Assembly (NCBI GenBank): GCA_017405875.1
Contig: JAFQZM010000037.1
Location: 1-64,000, forward strand
Origin: a bacterium
Lineage (GTDB): Bacteria > UBP6 > UBA1177
Length of the DNA: 64,000 bases
Direction: 5' to 3'
Positions 41,148-49,098 of this stretch are shown piece by piece (position 1 is the stretch's first letter; each line of letters starts with the position of its first letter). Below the pieces are notes generated by a model. That model was not told the origin of the DNA and did not search any database. It saw only the letters and a list, made by a program, of their open reading frames with translations. The translations under genes and the position numbers were made by a program.

Positions 41148-41909
41148 ATGGTTCTGCCTGATCTTACTCTAAACAAAATCTATAACAAAAACACAGAGTT
41201 GTATCAAAGTAAAAACGGTTACCGCTTCAATTCCGATTCGATGATTTTGTCTTGGTTTACAAACAGAATCTGCTCCGGTTTGTGTTCTGAAAACTCCGCA
41301 CTTGAGATAGGGGCGGGGAGCGGAATAGTTTCGATCGTCCTGAAAAGACGCGGCTTTCTGCCCAAAATCGACTGCGTTGAAATTCAGAAGTCTCTTTGCG
41401 AAATTCTCGAAAAAAATATCGAAAGAAACTCTCTTTCAAATGAAATTGCAACGTTTTGTGCCGATTTTACCGATTTTGCCAGTACAAAAAGGAAAAAATA
41501 CGACCTCGTTTTTGTAAATCCGCCTTATTTTGCCAAAGAAAGCGGGCACTTGAGCGCTGATTCAGAAAAAACGCTTGCCAAGCACGAAGTCGCGGGAAGC
41601 CTCGCCGATTTTTTTGAAATTTCCAAAAACATTCTGCGCAAAGGCGGAAAATTTATCGTGATTTTTCCCGCTTCAAGAGTGCAGTTCGCCCTTTTTTCTG
41701 CTGCAAAATCGGGCTACACTTTGAAAAATATCGCATTTTTCCGCGAAAACGCCTCAACAAAACCGGCAACTTTCGCCGCATCGTTTGTTTTGGGCTCAGA
41801 AACAGCACTTTTTTCACTTTCCGATGCAGAAATTTTCGAACTCCGAAATTCAGACGGAGAATATTCAGAAACCGGAATGGAAATCATGTATGAAAAAACG
41901 CCCGAATAA
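41148..41909 (+). CDS. TrmN6-like tRNA1(Val) adenine-N6 methyltransferase
   Basis: A 253-residue class I SAM methyltransferase. SAM site ALEIGAGSGIVSIVLKRRG, acidic residue in KIDCVEIQKS, and the amino-group methylase motif FVNPPYFAKESG. The N-terminal NKIYNKNTELYQSKNGYRFN matches the YfiC/TrmN6 group that methylates A37 of tRNA Val. The position after a t6A-type gene fits a tRNA-modification role. RsmC-type enzymes are an alternative. Confidence 0.85.
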   Translation: MVLPDLTLNKIYNKNTELYQSKNGYRFNSDSMILSWFTNRICSGLCSENSALEIGAGSGIVSIVLKRRGFLPKIDCVEIQKSLCEILEKNIERNSLSNEIATFCADFTDFASTKRKKYDLVFVNPPYFAKESGHLSADSEKTLAKHEVAGSLADFFEISKNILRKGGKFIVIFPASRVQFALFSAAKSGYTLKNIAFFRENASTKPATFAASFVLGSETALFSLSDAEIFELRNSDGEYSETGMEIMYEKTPE

Positions 41910-41979
41910 TTTTTGCGGGTTGACTTTCACGAATATTGCACTAAAAAAATAGCTGCAACTGATGAATAAGGAGGTTTTC

Positions 41980-42405
41980 ATGTACGAAGAGAAAGAAAAA
42001 GCTGCTGCTCAGGAAGTTATCGACAACGGTGCAAAGTACTCGAAGCATTTCAGCGAAGATTCGTTTTTCAGCAAGATAGTTGAATACGGCAAGGCTGCGG
42101 GAACGAAGGTCGTTTTTGCGGCGCTTCTCCTTTTTTACGCGATGAAAAGCGACAAAATGCCGATGACCGAAAAGGCTCTCGTTGTCGCCGCGCTCGGCTA
42201 CTTCATTCTTCCGATCGACCTCATTCCCGATTTTATTCCTGTTGTAGGTTATGCCGATGACTTGACGGCGCTTTATGTCGCGCTCAAAAAAGTTACGTCC
42301 TATATCGACAACGAAATAATCAATCAGGCACGTGACAAACTTTCCGGCTGGTTCGGAACAGTTGACGAAAACGACATCCAGAGTGTTCTGAATATCCTGC
42401 TGTAA
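41980..42405 (+). CDS. DUF1232 (YkvA-like) membrane protein
   Basis: A 141-residue protein with a central hydrophobic DUF1232 segment: KALVVAALGYFILPIDLIPD, FIPVVGYADDLTALYVAL. The start at ATG 41980 follows AAGGAGG; an ATG at 41962 comes before the ribosome site. A candidate promoter (TTGACT at 41920, 16 bases, TAAAAA) lies just upstream. Function of the family is unknown. One base separates it from holA. Confidence 0.85.
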   Translation: MYEEKEKAAAQEVIDNGAKYSKHFSEDSFFSKIVEYGKAAGTKVVFAALLLFYAMKSDKMPMTEKALVVAALGYFILPIDLIPDFIPVVGYADDLTALYVALKKVTSYIDNEIINQARDKLSGWFGTVDENDIQSVLNILL

Positions 42406-42406
42406 C

Positions 42407-43429
42407 ATGAAAAACTATCCTCCTTCGATAAAAGATTTCATTGATTTCAGCAAAACCGGCGGGATTTTCTTTGTCCACTGTCCGGAGCGCTACGTTTTAA
42501 AGACGATGAAAGCGGAGATCGCCGCTTTGTCAAACGGTGAAAACGGTGTCGAAGTATGCTTTTTCGATGCCGGCGAAAACAAAAACGCGGTTACGGATGC
42601 GGTCGGTTATGCAAGCGAAATGACGATTTTTGCAACATGCAGAATTGTTCTGCTCGATATCCCCGAAAAAATTGCCGAAACGGATCAGAAAATTCTGGAA
42701 AAATATATAGATTCCTGCGAAACGGCGAACTTTCTCATAGTCTTTCTAAATGAAGTGGATAAAAGGCTCAAGTTCTTTAAATCTTTGCAGAAAATGACTA
42801 AAATCTATTTTCCTGTTCCGCTTCCGTCACCGGTTGAACTCAAAAATTTCATAAAGAACGAGTTCCAGCCGTTTTCGCCGGACGAAAATCTGACAGCGTT
42901 TTTCTTAAACGGCGCCAATCAGGATATGTTTTTCATCCACAACGAGATAGAAAAACTGAAACTTTACGCTGAAGCAAAGCAGATAAAGGCTATGACTTAC
43001 GACGCGGTGTCAGTTGTTCTCAACGATCTCAGCGAGCAGGTGATCTTCAAGATCATGGATTTTCTCGTTTCAGGGAAAAAGGCTGCGGCGATCTCGCTTT
43101 ACCGCGAAACTCTGATCGTTGAAGCGGAGCAGAAGGTCAATCCCGTCATGATTTCGATGTTTTTCAAGCATTTCAAGGCGCTTATGCAGATAAAGATCAT
43201 GGCTCACGAAGGGAGGACCGGCGAAATTTCATCATATTTAGCCGCTTCGAAAGTCTTTTATCTTAGAAACAACGCAACGGCAGTAGCTGCAAAATATAAA
43301 AATTCGACCATTCTTCAGGCGCTGAAACGCATTTCTAAAATAGAACTCGGCATGAAAGGCGCGGCAGAAACGGGAACCACCGAAACGAACATCGAAATTG
43401 AACGCTTCATGTCCGAATTTTTCCTTTAA
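42407..43429 (+). CDS. holA: DNA polymerase III delta subunit
   Basis: A 340-residue clamp-loader delta subunit: IFFVHCPERYVLKTMKAEI, RIVLLDIPEK, LIVFLNEVDKRLKFFKSLQK, then the AAA+ lid (DMFFIHNEIEKLKLYA) and the C-terminal helical domain with VIFKIMDFLVSGKKAAAISLYR. The family has no Walker A lysine, as here. Opens the beta clamp during loading. Follows the DUF1232 gene directly. Confidence 0.85.
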   Translation: MKNYPPSIKDFIDFSKTGGIFFVHCPERYVLKTMKAEIAALSNGENGVEVCFFDAGENKNAVTDAVGYASEMTIFATCRIVLLDIPEKIAETDQKILEKYIDSCETANFLIVFLNEVDKRLKFFKSLQKMTKIYFPVPLPSPVELKNFIKNEFQPFSPDENLTAFFLNGANQDMFFIHNEIEKLKLYAEAKQIKAMTYDAVSVVLNDLSEQVIFKIMDFLVSGKKAAAISLYRETLIVEAEQKVNPVMISMFFKHFKALMQIKIMAHEGRTGEISSYLAASKVFYLRNNATAVAAKYKNSTILQALKRISKIELGMKGAAETGTTETNIEIERFMSEFFL

Positions 43430-43443
43430 TTCCTATTCAATTT

Positions 43444-43471
43444 TTGACTTAGCACTTCTTTGTGCTATATT
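43444..43471 (+). promoter_or_regulatory. Promoter for glyQ-glyS
   Basis: TTGACT (43444-43449), 16 bases, TATATT (43466-43471), 29 bases before the glyQ ATG. No T-box or leader structure is visible in the short 5' leader. Confidence 0.6.
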
Positions 43472-43499
43472 CGCGCGCTAATTTTTTTGGGAGGCCGAA

Positions 43500-44357
43500 A
43501 TGAAAGGACTTACCTTTCAGGAAATGATTGTCAGACTCGAAAAATTCTGGATGGAACGAGGCTGCATATTGGTTCAGCCGTGGGATCTGGAAATGGGCGC
43601 CGGAACATTTCACCCCGCGACGTTTTTTTACGCGCTAAATCCGGCGAATATAAGCTCCGTCTACGTTCAGCCGTCGCGCAGACCTACTGACGGCAGATAC
43701 GGCGAAAGCCCTAACAGGATGCAGAGGTTCTATCAGCTTCAGGTGCTGATAAAACCGAGCCCGAAGGATGCTCAGAAACTTTATCTCGAAAGTCTCAAAG
43801 TTATCGGCATCGACCCTGCGGAACACGATATCCGCTTTGTTGAAGACGACTGGGAAAGCCCGACGCTCGGCGCCTGGGGACTCGGCTGGGAAGTCTGGCT
43901 CGACGGCATGGAGATCAGCCAGTTCACATACTTCCAGCAGGTCGGCGGCATCGATCTGAAGCCGGTTCCGGTCGAACTTACATACGGTCTGGAGAGGATC
44001 TGCATGTATCTGCAGGGCGTCGAAAACGTCTATGATCTCCAGTGGAACGACAAAATAACTTACGGAACGGTGCACAAGGCTGACGAAGTCGAATTTTCGA
44101 CTTTCAACTTCAAAGAGGCTCCGGTCGAAGATTTCTTCGCGTTTTTCGACAAGTACGAGAAGATCTCGAAGGAACTCATCGAAAAGTCGCTGCCGCGTCC
44201 GGCTTATGAATTCTGCATAAAGGCAAGCCACGCGTTCAACATCCTCGATGCGAGAAGCGCGATCTCGGTCACCGAAAGGCAGAGATACATCATGCGCATC
44301 AGAGACCTTGCGTGTGCTGCTGCACAGAAATACGTCGAAAGTTTTAAGGAGGGATAA
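43500..44357 (+). CDS. glyQ: Glycyl-tRNA synthetase alpha subunit
   Basis: A 285-residue alpha chain of the alpha2-beta2 bacterial enzyme. Start [18 protein letters not shown], then [38 protein letters not shown] and [21 protein letters not shown] carry the class II active site. GGGAGG precedes the ATG. Charges tRNA Gly together with GlyS, whose gene starts on the next base. Confidence 0.97.
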   Translation: MKGLTFQEMIVRLEKFWMERGCILVQPWDLEMGAGTFHPATFFYALNPANISSVYVQPSRRPTDGRYGESPNRMQRFYQLQVLIKPSPKDAQKLYLESLKVIGIDPAEHDIRFVEDDWESPTLGAWGLGWEVWLDGMEISQFTYFQQVGGIDLKPVPVELTYGLERICMYLQGVENVYDLQWNDKITYGTVHKADEVEFSTFNFKEAPVEDFFAFFDKYEKISKELIEKSLPRPAYEFCIKASHAFNILDARSAISVTERQRYIMRIRDLACAAAQKYVESFKEG

Positions 44358-46403
44358 ATGTCGGATTTTATTTTTGAAATCGGTTATGAAGAGTTTCCTG
44401 CAAGTTTTATTCTTCCTTTCGTTTCGCAGATCAAGGAAAAGATACTTTCTGACCTTGAAAAACAGAGGATAACCGTCGGAGAATGCAGAGAATTTTCGAC
44501 TTGTTCGAGAACCGCTCTCGTCTGCACGGGACTTCCTGAAAAACAGCCCGACATCCGCGAAAAAGTTACAGGCGCACCGAAAAAAGTCGCTCTGAACGCC
44601 GACGGAACACTTTCCAAAGCGGGCGAAGCGTTTCTTGCAAAGAACAAGATCACAGAATATTTCTTTGAAAACAGCGAAAAAGGTGAAGTTATCGCGGGAT
44701 ACGTCGAAGAAAAGGGAAAAGAGCTTGCCGAAGTTATCGCTCCCATCGTAAAAGCGGCTCTCCATGCTGCAAATTTCAAAAAAAGCATGCGCTGGGCGGA
44801 GAACACTTTCGCATTCGCAAGACCGATCAGATGGATAATGCTTTCTATCGACGGAAAACCGGTCGAAGACGATTTCGAAGGGATAAAATTCTCCTCTACT
44901 TCTTTCGGTCACCGCTTCCTTTCGAACGGCGCTTTGCAAGTAAATGCCCAGAATTACTGTGAAACTCTTGAAGCTCACTACATTTTTGCAGACAGGGCGA
45001 AAAGACGTGAATACATCAATTCGGAAGTCGCGAAAAAGGCGGCTGAGTTCGGACTCACGGCAAATATCGATGAAAATCTTCTCGATGAAGTCACCGACAT
45101 GGTCGAATATCCGCACGTAGTCATCGGCAACATTCCCGAAAAATACAAAAATCTGCCGGTCGAACTCGTCGTGAAAGTCCTCAAGAAGGATCAGAGATAC
45201 TTCACTCTCTGCGACAAAAACGGACAGGTCGTCAAATTCGCAAGCGTTCTCAACAACATTCCGCGTGACGATTCAGTCGTTGTCGAAGGAAACGAAAAAG
45301 TCGTTTCCGCCCGTCTTTCCGATGCGGCGTTCTACTTCAACGACGACCTTGCAAAAGATTTTGCAGCTCTTTCCGAAAGGCTCAAAGGTGTGCTTTTCCA
45401 GAAGGATCTCGGAACTTACAGCGACAAAGTCGAGCGTATCTGCAAGATCGCGAAATTCATTGCAGACAAATGCTTCTCGCTTGATACTGCTGCATGTGAC
45501 AGGCTGCTTACTGCCGGAAAAATGATCAAAAACGATCTCGTCACGGGCGTTGTTTTTGAATTTCCCGATCTTCAGGGGATCATGGGCAGATACTACGCAA
45601 GACACGCCGGTTTTGAAAGCGATGTCTGCGAAGCGATGTACGAGCATTATCTTCCGATAAACGCAGGTGACGAACTTCCGAAGACCGAGATCGGAACTAT
45701 TTTAAGCATGGCTGACAAAATAGACACGATCGTCGGCGGATTCATGGCCGGAATGAAGCCGAGCGGCTCCAAAGACAAATTCGCTATCCGCAGAAATGCG
45801 ATCGGATTCCTCACCGTTGCGCAGAATTACGGCCTCAACATCAAGGAAGTCGTCGATTTTGCCTGGGAACTCGTAAAACCGCGCATCAAAAACCTTAAAA
45901 GTGAGATGAAGCAGGAGATAATCGACTTTATCGTTGCGAGATACAGCGCAGTCCTCAGTTTCGATACTCCTGTCATCCAGGCTGCCGCAGCGCGTGACGC
46001 CGAACTTCCGAAAACAGTTGCAAAACGCGCCGAGACCATCGCAAAAGTTCTCAAAGAGAGCGACATTTCAGGTCTGGTACAACTTTACAAACGCGGCTGC
46101 AACATACTGAAAAAACAGGAAGTCGTGCCCGGTGAAGTCAACGAATCGCTTTTCGAACAGGATGAAGAGAAAAAACTTTTCGCCGAAGTCTGCAAAGTCG
46201 AAAACGAGATAAAGACCATGAACGACAACTTCGAGATCGCGATGAAGATTCTCTCGCTCAAACCCGCGCTCGACGCATTTTTCGATGCGGTCTTCGTAAT
46301 GCACGACGACATTAAGATCAGGGCGAACAGAATGAACCTCATCGGCAAAGTTACCGGTCTGGTTGCCGAAAATATCGGTGAAATAAGCTTTTTGAATATT
46401 TAA
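44358..46403 (+). CDS. glyS: Glycyl-tRNA synthetase beta subunit
   Basis: A 681-residue beta chain. FIFEIGYEEFPASFI at the N-terminus, MRWAENTFAFARPIRWIM, EVTDMVEYPHVVIG, LPVELVVKVLKKDQRYFTL and the HD-like segment MGRYYARHAGF are all typical. It binds tRNA and supports the alpha chain. The next gene lies in an AT-rich block that does not resemble this one in composition. Confidence 0.96.
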   Translation: MSDFIFEIGYEEFPASFILPFVSQIKEKILSDLEKQRITVGECREFSTCSRTALVCTGLPEKQPDIREKVTGAPKKVALNADGTLSKAGEAFLAKNKITEYFFENSEKGEVIAGYVEEKGKELAEVIAPIVKAALHAANFKKSMRWAENTFAFARPIRWIMLSIDGKPVEDDFEGIKFSSTSFGHRFLSNGALQVNAQNYCETLEAHYIFADRAKRREYINSEVAKKAAEFGLTANIDENLLDEVTDMVEYPHVVIGNIPEKYKNLPVELVVKVLKKDQRYFTLCDKNGQVVKFASVLNNIPRDDSVVVEGNEKVVSARLSDAAFYFNDDLAKDFAALSERLKGVLFQKDLGTYSDKVERICKIAKFIADKCFSLDTAACDRLLTAGKMIKNDLVTGVVFEFPDLQGIMGRYYARHAGFESDVCEAMYEHYLPINAGDELPKTEIGTILSMADKIDTIVGGFMAGMKPSGSKDKFAIRRNAIGFLTVAQNYGLNIKEVVDFAWELVKPRIKNLKSEMKQEIIDFIVARYSAVLSFDTPVIQAAAARDAELPKTVAKRAETIAKVLKESDISGLVQLYKRGCNILKKQEVVPGEVNESLFEQDEEKKLFAEVCKVENEIKTMNDNFEIAMKILSLKPALDAFFDAVFVMHDDIKIRANRMNLIGKVTGLVAENIGEISFLNI

Positions 46404-46419
46404 ATGCTGAAATAACCCC

Positions 46420-46447
46420 TTGTTTTTCGTCAGTTTTTCACTATAAT
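46420..46447 (+). promoter_or_regulatory. Promoter for the mscS-RyR-TIR block, copy of the lysS promoter
   Basis: TTGTTT (46420-46425), 16 bases, TATAAT (46442-46447). The stretch 46417-46465 aligns with 51595-51643 ahead of lysS, including 15 identical bases gtttttcactataat and a similar start region. It fits a duplication of the lysS promoter when the block was inserted. Confidence 0.6.
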
Positions 46448-46481
46448 TTGCAGGTGTGACTTTATTTGATGAATTTATGAT

Positions 46482-47528
46482 ATGTGTAAAATCATGAGTA
46501 ATCGATTAATGGCTTCTAAAAACATGTTTTGTCAGATTTTGGGAGCTCTGTTTAAACCATCGGCAATTTCCGTAATAGGCTGGTTTTTGTTGTTATGTCT
46601 AGGTGTTGTCGCTTGTTTTCAATTTGCTGGTCTTCAAATTTTCGGGAATTTGATAGAACTTCCTTGTAAATTGTATATCTTTGGTGGCGTAACTATCGCA
46701 GCTCTGCTTGCCATATCTGCATGTTCCACCCTGACAGATGTGTTCAGCCTTCTCAAAAAGGAGGTGGAACTTACTCGTTGTCAAATTGCAATTCTTGTTG
46801 TGATTGGACTTTGGATTATTAGCTTTTTGCTAATTTTCGATATACGGCAAGACACTACGTACTATCTGGCTTTGTTAGTTTTAGGATCGATGGTTGGATG
46901 GATATTTAAAGATATTCTTAGAGGAGTGACAGCGTTTGTACATCTTCGTATAAACCACCTCTTGAATATTGGAGATTGGGTTCAGGTGCCTAAATACAAT
47001 GTGGATGGCGAGGTTAGGCGAGTGACATTAACTACGGTGACTATTCTTAATTGGGACACCACGACATCTTCCTTGCCTATTGCAGCGCTGCATACGGAAC
47101 ATTTTGTGAATATGCAAAGGATGGCTGAAGGGAAAACATACGGACGTCAAATGGTTAAAACATTTTATATAAACAATAAATATATTCATTCGCTGTCTGC
47201 TCAAGAAGCTGATAGCTTAAGAAAGAAATTAATATTAAATGATGCTCCTCATTATTTGCAAGAGTGTGATATTCAAGAAGGAGCTCTCAACATTCGATTG
47301 TTTCGTCTATATATTTACCATTGGTTAATGAACCACCCAGATGTTTCTCAGAAGCCATGGGTTCTTGCTCGCTGGATGGATCCTGGCGAGCACGGTACTC
47401 CACTACAAATATACATTTACCTGACTAAATCTAATCTGTCCGCTTATGAGTGGTCTCAATCTCAAATTATAGAACATATAATTAGTTCATTAGATTTGTT
47501 CGGTTTGGAACTCTTTCAGAGTAGTTAA
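46482..47528 (+). CDS. MscS-family mechanosensitive channel (YbdG-like)
   Basis: A 348-residue channel. Three to four transmembrane helices at about 25-50, 62-80, 100-120 and 125-145 end in the pore helix, then the cytoplasmic beta domain: HLLNIGDWVQVPKYNVDGEVRRVTLTTVTILNWD, given here in parts as NIGDWVQVPKYNVDGEV and TTVTILNWDTTTSSLP. This matches the YbdG/MscM group. The gene is visibly AT-rich like its three downstream neighbours and faces the same way, 60 bases ahead of the next. In a defence setting such a pore could collapse the membrane, but a plain osmotic role cannot be excluded. Confidence 0.82.
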   Translation: MCKIMSNRLMASKNMFCQILGALFKPSAISVIGWFLLLCLGVVACFQFAGLQIFGNLIELPCKLYIFGGVTIAALLAISACSTLTDVFSLLKKEVELTRCQIAILVVIGLWIISFLLIFDIRQDTTYYLALLVLGSMVGWIFKDILRGVTAFVHLRINHLLNIGDWVQVPKYNVDGEVRRVTLTTVTILNWDTTTSSLPIAALHTEHFVNMQRMAEGKTYGRQMVKTFYINNKYIHSLSAQEADSLRKKLILNDAPHYLQECDIQEGALNIRLFRLYIYHWLMNHPDVSQKPWVLARWMDPGEHGTPLQIYIYLTKSNLSAYEWSQSQIIEHIISSLDLFGLELFQSS

Positions 47529-47588
47529 GATGTTAAGGAGAGCAATTCTCAGGAAACAAGCAATGAAAAATAAAAATAAGGAAAAAAT

Positions 47589-48707
47589 ATGAAAAAATAT
47601 TCAAAAAAACAATTGGAACAGCCTTTTGAGTATCTAAGGAGAAAAAAAGGAGAACTTTTCGAACCTGAAATTATAGCTAATTGGTATAAAGCTCGTGCAT
47701 TTGTGCTAAATGAGTTCCGTAACATAGCGTTTCTTCCCGACAACACAAACCATTTTCATCCAATTGTAATGGTAGATGACGATTGCGGGCTAATGCTGTC
47801 GGTTGCGCGAAAACTGGCTTTGTATGCACACTTCTTAAATTACAATGAAAACAGTCACGATATCAAAGGGCGTAATCGTACATGTATTACTTTAGTCACA
47901 AGCGATCCCAATATACTCGAGAAAATGCAGGAAGAGGAGTACCTTTGTAATCTGCCAAAGTATTGCTGCCTTTCTTTTTATGATGACAAACCGAAAAATA
48001 CTGACTCATATGTAGATATTGAGATAGAAATAGTTAAAGATTGTCCTGATCTAAGTGCTGATTATGAGTTTTTAATAACTGCTGATAAAGTAAGGGCGTT
48101 TTGTGACTCTAAGGATTCCGAAGATATTTATTTCATTGATACCCGACGGGCTGTATGGACAGAAAGAATTTATAATTTGGGAGCCGGGATAGACAATCTT
48201 CCGTATGAAGACATACATAATATCGAACGCTATGCGATGGCTTTGGATATATTCCAATTCAGAGAAATGAAAAAGAAGATGACAGCATTGATTCCTGAAA
48301 ATCTGAGTCAAAATAAGGTGAAAGAACATCTTTCGAGTTTGTTCTGCTCAGATTGTTTTGATTCGCGCTTTCAGGCTATAGAACAATTTTGCAGCAACAA
48401 ACAAGCTATGCAAATAGACAGATGGAAGCCTTTTCATGATGCTCTTTGTATGAGCGAACATGCTAGGTGGGTTACGGAAAAACTAATTATGGGTTATCGC
48501 CCGCTTAGTGAAGAAGAACGTCTATATGAAGAATGCCTTTTCGATAATGAAAAAATTCAATATCGAAAACAATTAAAGAACAATCCCGATGATTTGGTGC
48601 ATATTGACATTTGTTCACTTGCTGACTTATACCGTATTGATCCGGATAGCTTGAAATATGACAGTTTTCTTATGTTAAGTATTCCCACAATTATCAGGAA
48701 TGGGTAA
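47589..48707 (+). CDS. Rossmann-like protein with a C-terminal RyR-like domain
   Basis: A 372-residue protein of no firmly named family. The N-terminal half (HPIVMVDDDCGLMLSVARKL, ALYAHFLNY, TCITLVTSDPNIL) looks like a degenerate nucleotide-binding Rossmann unit, as in the TrkA-N part of some bacterial RyR proteins. The C-terminal hundred residues (FHDALCMSEHARWVTEKLIMGYRP, quoted here in part as SEHARWVTEKLIMGYRP, then DDLVHIDICSLADLY and LMLSIPTII) follow the EHxRW...GW...HPDLVPW pattern of RyR-like repeats. A true RyR-domain gene follows 5 bases later. AT-rich. Role as a nucleotide sensor is inferred. Confidence 0.55.
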   Translation: MKKYSKKQLEQPFEYLRRKKGELFEPEIIANWYKARAFVLNEFRNIAFLPDNTNHFHPIVMVDDDCGLMLSVARKLALYAHFLNYNENSHDIKGRNRTCITLVTSDPNILEKMQEEEYLCNLPKYCCLSFYDDKPKNTDSYVDIEIEIVKDCPDLSADYEFLITADKVRAFCDSKDSEDIYFIDTRRAVWTERIYNLGAGIDNLPYEDIHNIERYAMALDIFQFREMKKKMTALIPENLSQNKVKEHLSSLFCSDCFDSRFQAIEQFCSNKQAMQIDRWKPFHDALCMSEHARWVTEKLIMGYRPLSEEERLYEECLFDNEKIQYRKQLKNNPDDLVHIDICSLADLYRIDPDSLKYDSFLMLSIPTIIRNG

Positions 48708-48712
48708 TAATT

Positions 48713-49003
48713 ATGAAAATTAATAACTATAAACCTCAACCTATAGACGTATCAGGCATCGCTTTACCGACAGAGTTGGAACCATTAATTGAACAAATCG
48801 CGCAGAATGTGCATGAAGTTTGGGCAGAGACACGTATTCGGCAAGGTTGGATCTATGGGGTTGAGCGGAATGACATGCTTAAGACTCACCCATGCATTAT
48901 CCCATACGAGAAATTAAGCGAAAATGAAAAAGATTATGATCGCAATACTGCTATCAATACGCTTAAACTGATTGTTAAATTGGGTTTTAAAATAGTGAGG
49001 TAA
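48713..49003 (+). CDS. Stand-alone RyR-domain protein
   Basis: A 96-residue single RyR domain (the repeat named after ryanodine receptors). Matching features: YKPQPIDVSGIALPTELEPL, IEQIAQNVHEVWAETRIRQG, WIYGVERNDMLKTHPCIIPY, EKLSENEKDYDRNTAINTLK and a closing GFKI. The length is exactly one domain, with nothing attached. Prokaryotic RyR domains are rare and unstudied; in animal receptors this region has been linked to nucleotide binding. Five bases after the RyR-like gene and 95 before the TIR gene, so probably one operon. Confidence 0.85.
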   Translation: MKINNYKPQPIDVSGIALPTELEPLIEQIAQNVHEVWAETRIRQGWIYGVERNDMLKTHPCIIPYEKLSENEKDYDRNTAINTLKLIVKLGFKIVR

Positions 49004-49098
49004 TACCATGCAAACGAAAAATCATCCCCAAAAATATTTTGCATTTATTAAAAAGCGTTATTATATAGATTGATTTAGCATTTTAAGGAAATAATAAA

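Noticed and set aside
43635-45116. 493-codon open frame on the minus strand
   Set aside because: It lies fully opposite glyQ and glyS, which match known proteins throughout; the frame is a codon-bias shadow with no family motif or ribosome site.
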